Origin: an uncultured Clostridia bacterium | GTDB lineage: Bacteria > Bacillota > Clostridia > Oscillospirales > Oscillospiraceae | DNA length: 10,340 nt | Direction: 5' to 3' | NCBI GenBank assembly: GCA_945635805.1 | Contig: CALZCW010000011.1 | Span: 1-10,340 of the forward strand | Shown: positions 5,787 through 10,340 of the stretch, one piece after another | How the letters are laid out: each line of letters starts with the position of its first letter | Numbering within the stretch: the stretch's first letter is position 1 | Translations under genes and position numbers: made by a program | Notes under the pieces: generated by a model | Database searches by the model: none | What the model was told of the DNA's origin: nothing | The model's input: the letters and a program-made list of their open reading frames with translations, nothing else

Positions 5787-7340
5787 ATGAAAAAAATCAG
5801 ATGTCTTGCCGCTTTTTTGCTTCTCTGTCTGCTGCTGCAGCCGGTCTTTTCCTGCTTTGCAGCGGAGGCCTCTCCGGAAGGCGATGGAGCATTGGAGTCG
5901 TCGGCTTCCGATACTGTGGAGACGCAGACCCCGGCAGATCCCGAGCCGTCAGCGCCTGACACACAGGGCGGTTCTGACGATCTTCAGCTTCCCACAGGCT
6001 TCGAGCTGCCGCCGGAGCTGATCGAATACTGTTTCCCCGCAGAGGACTTCGACGTCCGCGTCAAAGCTGCGGCTCTCATCGAGCTTAACAGCCACACCAT
6101 CGTCTACGGCGAGGAATTGGACCTGCGCCTCTACCCTGCCAGCCTGACCAAGATCATGACCTGTATGCTGGCTCTGGAATACGGGGATCTGAACGACACC
6201 CTGACGGTCTCCTCCACGGCGCTGGAAAATCTCAGCGTTTACGGCAGCACGGCCGGGCTGGTGGAGGGCGAGGAGATCAGTCTGCGGGAGCTTTTGTACT
6301 GCATCATGGTTTCCTCCGCCAACGAGGGCTGCAATGTGGTCGCTGAATACATATCCGGAAGTGTAGAAGCCTTTGTCGACCTTATGAACCGGCAGGCCCA
6401 GACCCTGGGTATGTCCGGCACCCACTACGCCAACACCCACGGCCTGCATGACGAGGACCACTACACCACCGTCCGCGACCTTGCGATTTTAGCCACCTGG
6501 GCGTGGCAGAACCCCCAGTTCCGCGAGTTTGCCACCACCACGGCCCACACGGTCCCGGCAACCAACAAGTCCGGCGAGCGCCTCCTGCACACTACCAACT
6601 ACCTGACCAGCACAGACATGGAGAACCGCTACTACTATTCTCTGGCTCAGGGCATCAAGACCGGCTTTACCACTCCGGCCGGCGGCTGTCTGATCTCCAC
6701 CGCGTTCAGCGGCGACCTTGCTTTTCTGAGCATCGTCTGCGGCTGTGAAATGCTGATCGACAACAACGGCGAAGACTTGGATATGCGCTTCATCGAGACG
6801 AAAAAGCTCTTTGAGTACGGTTTTGAGACCTTCACCTACGTCCAGGTCCTTTCCAACACGGCCATGCTGGGTCAGCCCCAGGTCCTCTACGCCGACGGGC
6901 GGGAGAACGTGGTCGTCCACGCCAAAGACAATGTGACCGTTCTGCTGCCGAAGAACTACCAGCCGGAAAACATCACCCTGAGCCTCCATTACGATGCTTC
7001 TCAGACGCTGGAGGCGCCGTTGGAAAAAGGCCAGCGGGTCGGCACAGTCACTGCTATGTATAACGACATCCCGCTGGCAACCAGCGACCTGGTCACACTG
7101 ACTGCGGTCAAACGGGAGGAGGAGCGTCCCGTCGAAAGCGTCGGCGGCGAGGACCTGTCCACCGAGGGCCGTCCGTCGGGCTTCCAGCGCTACTGGTATC
7201 TGACCGTTCCCCTGTTGCTTTTGAGCGTGCTGTTTATCATTTTGCTGATCCTCCGGGCGGTGAACGTCCATAAGGCCAAGCAGCAGCGCAAGCGCCGACG
7301 TCAGCAGGCCGCCCGTCATAGGAGTGGTTACGATGACTGA
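5787..7340 (+). CDS. dacF: D-alanyl-D-alanine carboxypeptidase, DacF/PBP5 type
   Basis: This enzyme removes the terminal D-Ala from peptidoglycan pentapeptides outside the membrane (peptidase family S11). The product is 517 residues. It has a signal peptide (1-26) and an acidic Ser/Pro-rich linker (27-75). The penicillin-binding domain carries the three active-site motifs: S119-L-T-K122, S177-A-N179 and K291-T-G293. A C-terminal beta domain lies at about 335-445, a membrane segment at about 468-493, and a tail rich in Lys and Arg follows. The linker and full membrane span make it longer than most relatives, which often end in an amphipathic anchor. GGAGG lies 6 bases before the ATG at 5787; an upstream in-frame GTG (5769) would place the GGAGG inside the gene. 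The name follows B. subtilis dacF, which heads the spoIIA operon; here the gene lies nearby but divergent. DacA or DacB are alternative labels. Confidence 0.9.
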   Translation: MKKIRCLAAFLLLCLLLQPVFSCFAAEASPEGDGALESSASDTVETQTPADPEPSAPDTQGGSDDLQLPTGFELPPELIEYCFPAEDFDVRVKAAALIELNSHTIVYGEELDLRLYPASLTKIMTCMLALEYGDLNDTLTVSSTALENLSVYGSTAGLVEGEEISLRELLYCIMVSSANEGCNVVAEYISGSVEAFVDLMNRQAQTLGMSGTHYANTHGLHDEDHYTTVRDLAILATWAWQNPQFREFATTTAHTVPATNKSGERLLHTTNYLTSTDMENRYYYSLAQGIKTGFTTPAGGCLISTAFSGDLAFLSIVCGCEMLIDNNGEDLDMRFIETKKLFEYGFETFTYVQVLSNTAMLGQPQVLYADGRENVVVHAKDNVTVLLPKNYQPENITLSLHYDASQTLEAPLEKGQRVGTVTAMYNDIPLATSDLVTLTAVKREEERPVESVGGEDLSTEGRPSGFQRYWYLTVPLLLLSVLFIILLILRAVNVHKAKQQRKRRRQQAARHRSGYDD

Positions 7341-7902
7341 GCTGGACGCTTTACGGCAGCGCTGTCTGCAATGCACCGCCTGTCCCCTGGCAAGGACCCG
7401 GAACAAGGTAGTCTTTGGCGTCGGTAGTGCACCGTCAGACATTGTGTTCGTCGGCGAGGGTCCCGGCCAGCAGGAGGATCTGACCGGTGAGCCTTTTGTC
7501 GGCGCGGCAGGTCAGCTTCTTGACGAGATGCTCTCCATTATCGACCTGGGCCGACACAACTGCTACATCTGTAACATCGTCAAATGCCGTCCGCCCCAGA
7601 ACCGGGACCCCATGCCCGAGGAACAGGACGCCTGTATCGGCTTCCTACAGGAGCAGTTGAGGCTGTTACAGCCTAAAATCGTCGTCTGTCTGGGACGTAT
7701 CGCCGCTATGCGGCTGATCACGCCCGATTTCCGGATTACCCGGGAGCATGGTCAATGGACCCGGCGCGACGGCGTGAGCTACATGGCCATCTACCATCCC
7801 TCCGCCCTGCTGCGGGACGTCAGTAAGCGCCCGGAGACCTTTTCCGATCTGCTCTCCCTGCGGGAGCAGGCCAAGGCATTGGGCTGCAGGCAGTATGAAT
7901 AA
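7333..7902 (+). CDS. Family 4 (UDGa-type) uracil-DNA glycosylase
   Basis: This enzyme excises uracil from DNA as the first step of base excision repair. It is a 189-residue iron-sulfur protein. The four cluster cysteines are present with family spacing: C14, C17, C85 and C101. The catalytic-pocket motif is GEGPGQQEDLTGEPFVGAAG (41-60), and the second motif is HPSALLR (155-161). An earlier in-frame GTG (7324) lacks a ribosome binding site. The ATG at 7333 has AGGAG 8 bases upstream. The start overlaps the end of dacF by 8 bases, so the two are probably co-transcribed and translationally coupled, although their functions are not obviously linked. A hairpin terminator follows. Confidence 0.92.
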   Translation: MTELDALRQRCLQCTACPLARTRNKVVFGVGSAPSDIVFVGEGPGQQEDLTGEPFVGAAGQLLDEMLSIIDLGRHNCYICNIVKCRPPQNRDPMPEEQDACIGFLQEQLRLLQPKIVVCLGRIAAMRLITPDFRITREHGQWTRRDGVSYMAIYHPSALLRDVSKRPETFSDLLSLREQAKALGCRQYE

Positions 7903-7924
7903 AAAACTCATAAGGTTATAGTGT

Positions 7925-7971
7925 GCCGCTGCATCTTCCGTCGATACGGAGATGCGGCGGCGTTCTTTATT
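7925..7971 (+). terminator. Rho-independent terminator after the dacF-glycosylase operon
   Basis: GCCGCTGCATCTTCCGT pairs with ACGGAGATGCGGCGGC around a 4-base loop, giving about 16 base pairs with one G-U and one bulged T. The tail is GTTCTTTATT. It begins 23 bases after the glycosylase stop and separates this operon from the ABC importer. Confidence 0.85.
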
Positions 7972-8053
7972 GTGATCTCGCACAAAATGTCCTCTGTTCA
8001 GCAGACCTTCTCTTGTCATTCTTCCGAATTGCATAAAAATACGAATTTTTCTC

Positions 8054-8082
8054 TTTACAACGAATAAATATTCGTATATAGT
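8054..8082 (+). promoter_or_regulatory. Sigma-A promoter of the amino acid ABC importer
   Basis: TTTACA (8054-8059) and TATAGT (8077-8082) are separated by 17 bases; each hexamer differs from consensus at one position. The predicted start is near 8089, giving a leader of about 50 bases. That leader carries a small GC hairpin (CGGGCG/CGCCCG, 8099-8112) ahead of the ribosome binding site GGAGG at 8125-8129. Confidence 0.8.
8060..8075. promoter_or_regulatory. ARG-box-like operator between -35 and -10
   Basis: ACGAATA-AA-TATTCGT is a perfect inverted repeat filling the promoter spacer. Its core GAATAAATATTC matches GAAT-WWWW-ATTC, the heart of the ArgR/AhrC ARG box; the flanking T and A of the usual box are replaced symmetrically by C and G. 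A weaker similar sequence, GCATAAAAATAC (8031-8042), lies 31 bases upstream centre to centre and resembles the Bacillus form of the box. ArgR-type repressors often use paired boxes. Binding here would block polymerase. The palindrome is observed; the regulator's identity is inferred. Confidence 0.6.
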
Positions 8083-8138
8083 ATGGTTATCAAATCCACG
8101 GGCGACCGCCCGATCATGGAAAATGGAGGAAATGAAAA

Positions 8139-8978
8139 ATGAAAAAGATGTTTGCACTGCTGTTAGCGGTCCTGATGGTGGCCGCACTGTTCACCGGCTG
8201 CGGAAAGAGCAGCGAAAACGTTCTGACAGTGGCAACCTCACCGGATTTCGCTCCCATGGAATTCTGTGATGTCTCCAAGACCGGCCAGGACCAGTATGTG
8301 GGCTTTGACATCATGCTCGCCAAGTACATCGCTGATGAGTTGGGCATGGAGCTTGAGATCCTTCCCATGAGCTTCGATTCCTGCCCCACTGCCGTCACCT
8401 CCGGCAAGGCGACGCTGGCTATCTCCGGCTTCTCCTGGATGGAAGACCGTGCGGCAAACTACAACCTGTCCGATTACTACTATGCAGGCGACAATGAAAC
8501 CGAGCAGGTCATCATCACCCTGAAGGACAAGGAAGGCCAGTTCGCCTCTGTCGACGATTTCGCCGGCATGAAGATCGGCGCGCAGAACGCTTCCCTGCAG
8601 GAGCAGCTCTGCCAGGAGCAGCTTCCCGGCGCTGAGATCGTCACCATCGGCGACCTCTCCACCGCCCTGATGCAGCTAAAGAAAGGCGATTTTGACTTCA
8701 TTGCCGTTGCCAAGGGCCAGGCTGACGTGTTTCTCTCCAACGATCCCGATGTCGCTTTGAGCGGCTTTGAGTTCGACGTCGATCCCAAGTATGTGGGCAA
8801 TTTAGTCATCCTGAAAAAGGGCGACGATGAAATGACCGAGAAGGTCAACGCCATCCTTGCCAAGGCGGAAGCCGCCGGACTGTACGCCGAGTGGTATGAG
8901 GAAGCTGAGATTCTTGCCGGCTCCAAGGACGCACAGGAGATCTCCTACGACGACAACGGCAGCGTTGCAGCCGATTGA
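8139..8978 (+). CDS. Amino acid ABC transporter substrate-binding lipoprotein
   Basis: This is the extracellular binding protein of a polar amino acid importer (SBP_bac_3 family), 279 residues long. Residues 1-21 are a lipoprotein signal with the lipobox ending FTGC (C21). The N-lobe opens with LTVATSPDFAPMEF and YVGFDIMLAKYIADELGM. The ligand segment SGFSWMEDR (96-104) corresponds to SSLSITEKR of HisJ, so R104 should hold the ligand carboxylate. The second lobe begins near 130 and the hinge return is VGNLVILKKGD. GGAGG lies 9 bases before the ATG. Substrate cannot be read with confidence; the ARG-box-like promoter favours arginine or a related basic amino acid. Confidence 0.92.
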   Translation: MKKMFALLLAVLMVAALFTGCGKSSENVLTVATSPDFAPMEFCDVSKTGQDQYVGFDIMLAKYIADELGMELEILPMSFDSCPTAVTSGKATLAISGFSWMEDRAANYNLSDYYYAGDNETEQVIITLKDKEGQFASVDDFAGMKIGAQNASLQEQLCQEQLPGAEIVTIGDLSTALMQLKKGDFDFIAVAKGQADVFLSNDPDVALSGFEFDVDPKYVGNLVILKKGDDEMTEKVNAILAKAEAAGLYAEWYEEAEILAGSKDAQEISYDDNGSVAAD

Positions 8979-9014
8979 TCCTTATCTCCTCATTTGAAGC
9001 GATTGATACTGAAT

Positions 9015-9063
9015 CAAGAGACAACACTTGCAGCGTGCATTGCGCACGCTGCGGTGTCTCTTG
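9015..9063 (+). terminator. Hairpin between binding protein and permease, probable attenuating stem
   Basis: CAAGAGACA pairs with TGTCTCTTG (9 bp), and inside it GCAGCGTGC pairs with GCACGCTGC (9 bp) around a 5-base loop, with a small internal loop between the stems. The downstream sequence TTGAAATAG has no U-tract. A stem like this typically protects upstream mRNA or causes partial termination, so that more binding protein than permease is made. Confidence 0.55.
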
Positions 9064-9098
9064 TTGAAATAGATTCCTAATGCAGAAAGGATAGGCCT

Positions 9099-9785
9099 AT
9101 GGACATCGGGACTATTATAAATAATATCATAGACATCATGAAAAAATACTGGCGGGTATTCTTATTGGAGGGCATCCCCACGACCCTGGAACTGACCGCC
9201 ATCGCGGTGCTGCTGGGCGCGCTCCTTGGCGCCGTGGTCACAATGCTGAAAAGATCCCGCTTCCGTATCGTCCGCTTCCTCGTTTCCGTTTATGTCGAGG
9301 TCATCCGCGGCACGCCGATCCTGCTGCAGCTGACGATCTTCTATTTCGTGGTTCCGGAGCTTCTGCCCTTCCTTGACCTGTCAGCCTTTATGTGGGTCGC
9401 CATTGCTCTGTGCATCAACTCCTCTGCCTATGTCTCTGAGGTCTTCCGTTCCGGCATCCAGGCTGTCGACTCCGGTCAGGCAGAGGCTTCCAGAAGCCTG
9501 GGCATGAGCAAAAGCCAGACCATGCTGCGCATCATTTTACCCCAGGCCATCCGGAACATCCTGCCCGCCCTGGGCAATGAGTTCATTATGATTCTGAAAG
9601 AGACCTCTCTGGCCTCCACCTTCTTCATTGGCGACCTGATGACCTCCTACAAAAAAGTCAACGGCGCGACCTATCTCAATTTGGAACCGCTGCTCATTGT
9701 CGGCTTGATCTATCTTTGCATGACCTATCCGCTGAGCAAGCTGGTAGGCGCTCTGGAAAGGAAAATGGCCCATGGAAACAAATGA
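9099..9785 (+). CDS. Amino acid ABC transporter permease, HisM family
   Basis: This is a 228-residue inner-membrane permease with several hydrophobic spans, starting with about 20-46. The family motif [13 protein letters not shown] (about 66-78) is present. So is the EAA coupling loop, [23 protein letters not shown], where the ATPase docks. Only one permease gene is seen, so it probably works as a homodimer with two copies of the ATPase. AAAGGA lies 8 bases before the ATG. The end overlaps the ATPase start by 14 bases. Confidence 0.94.
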   Translation: MDIGTIINNIIDIMKKYWRVFLLEGIPTTLELTAIAVLLGALLGAVVTMLKRSRFRIVRFLVSVYVEVIRGTPILLQLTIFYFVVPELLPFLDLSAFMWVAIALCINSSAYVSEVFRSGIQAVDSGQAEASRSLGMSKSQTMLRIILPQAIRNILPALGNEFIMILKETSLASTFFIGDLMTSYKKVNGATYLNLEPLLIVGLIYLCMTYPLSKLVGALERKMAHGNK

Positions 9786-10340
9786 ATTGATCAAAACGGT
9801 GGACCTGCACAAGAGCTTCGGCAAGCTGCACGTCCTCAAGGGCGTCTCCGAGACCATCCACACCGGCGAAACCGTTTCCATTATCGGGCCTTCCGGCGGT
9901 GGAAAGAGCACCTTTTTGCGCTGCCTGAACCTGCTGGAGGTCCCTGACAAGGGTCATATCTTTTTTGAAGGTCAGGAGATCACCGGGAAAAAGGTGGACA
10001 TCGACCTGCACCGCCAGAAAATGGGAATGGTGTTTCAGCATTTCAACGTCTTCCCCCATCTGTCCGTCCGGAAAAATATCACTCTGGCGCCTACGCTGGT
10101 GAAAAAAATGGATAAGGATGCAGCCAACGCCAAAGCCGAGGAGCTGCTGGAAAGAGTCGGACTGCTGGAAAAGATCGACACCATGCCCTCCAAGCTCTCC
10201 GGCGGTCAGAAGCAGCGGCTGGCCATCGTCCGCGCCCTGGCCATGGAGCCGGATGTGATGCTCTTTGACGAGCCTACCTCCGCCCTTGACCCCGAGATGG
10301 TGGGCGAGGTACTGGACGTGATGAAGGAACTGGCCAAGGA
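9772..10340 (+). CDS. Amino acid ABC transporter ATPase, GlnQ/HisP type, 3' end cut by window edge
   Basis: This is the cytoplasmic ATPase that powers the importer; 189 complete codons are in the window out of an expected 240-250. The Walker A motif is GPSGGGKST (39-47). The Q-loop is [11 protein letters not shown] (Q89), the signature is [15 protein letters not shown] (142-156), and the Walker B and D-loop are [13 protein letters not shown] with D166 and E167. The switch histidine lies beyond the edge. The GGG in Walker A and the K in SGGQK are acceptable variants. The start is ATG at 9772, with GGAAAGGA about 9 bases upstream and a 14-base overlap with the permease. Confidence 0.95.
   Translation, partial: METNELIKTVDLHKSFGKLHVLKGVSETIHTGETVSIIGPSGGGKSTFLRCLNLLEVPDKGHIFFEGQEITGKKVDIDLHRQKMGMVFQHFNVFPHLSVRKNITLAPTLVKKMDKDAANAKAEELLERVGLLEKIDTMPSKLSGGQKQRLAIVRALAMEPDVMLFDEPTSALDPEMVGEVLDVMKELAK

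Noticed and set aside
5702..5959. Small plus-strand frame overlapping the dacF start
   Set aside because: It overlaps the signal peptide of dacF in another frame and has no ribosome binding site or recognisable domain.
6489..7442. Minus-strand open frame (317 codons) opposite dacF and the glycosylase
   Set aside because: It spans two real genes on the other strand, including the KTG motif and the iron-sulfur cysteines. The composition is shadow-like.
8132..8141. Alternative ATG at 8132 before the binding-protein gene
   Set aside because: It is in a different frame that soon stops; the ATG at 8139 begins a clear lipoprotein signal.
1..10340. CRISPR array, tRNA or rRNA genes, insertion-sequence transposase, prophage genes
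   Set aside because: I read both strands for regularly spaced repeats, transposase or phage motifs and RNA gene signatures and saw none apart from the palindromic element at 5568-5681.

Overview
This window looks like chromosome from a GC-rich, endospore-forming Firmicute, most likely a gut Clostridia lineage such as Oscillospiraceae/Ruminococcaceae. The evidence is the spoIIA sporulation operon, strong GGAGG ribosome binding sites, a clostridial-style two-component system, and GC-rich REP-like intergenic repeats of a kind I associate with that group. The taxonomic placement is inference; no rRNA gene is present.

Left half (1-5377, minus strand). Read in the direction of transcription, the order is comEA-like gene, OmpR-family response regulator, membrane histidine kinase, GerMN-repeat lipoprotein, then a 161-base gap with two hairpins, then spoIIAA, spoIIAB and sigF (spoIIAC). 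SigF runs off the left edge. The first four genes abut or overlap, as do the three spoIIA genes (ATGA and GTGA junctions). The regulator, kinase and lipoprotein together resemble the actinobacterial MtrA-MtrB-LpqB module, in which a GerMN-bearing lipoprotein modulates the kinase. Here the module sits directly upstream of the master switch of forespore transcription.

Middle (5378-5786). A 409-base gap without genes separates the minus-strand block from the plus-strand block. It holds a near-consensus sigma-A promoter reading right, a possible left-reading promoter that shares its -10 region, a leader with a strong long-range stem, and a composite palindromic repeat of about 114 bases.

Right half (5787-10340, plus strand). 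A DacF/PBP5-type D-Ala-D-Ala carboxypeptidase overlaps a family 4 uracil-DNA glycosylase and is followed by a strong hairpin terminator. Next comes a polar amino acid ABC importer: binding lipoprotein, permease, and an ATPase cut by the right edge. Its promoter has a palindrome matching the ARG box core between the -35 and -10 elements, suggesting ArgR/AhrC control and arginine-type substrates.

The genes belong to known families. The parts most worth a second look are the kinase/GerMN/spoIIA linkage, the structured region upstream of the carboxypeptidase, and the ARG-box-like operator.
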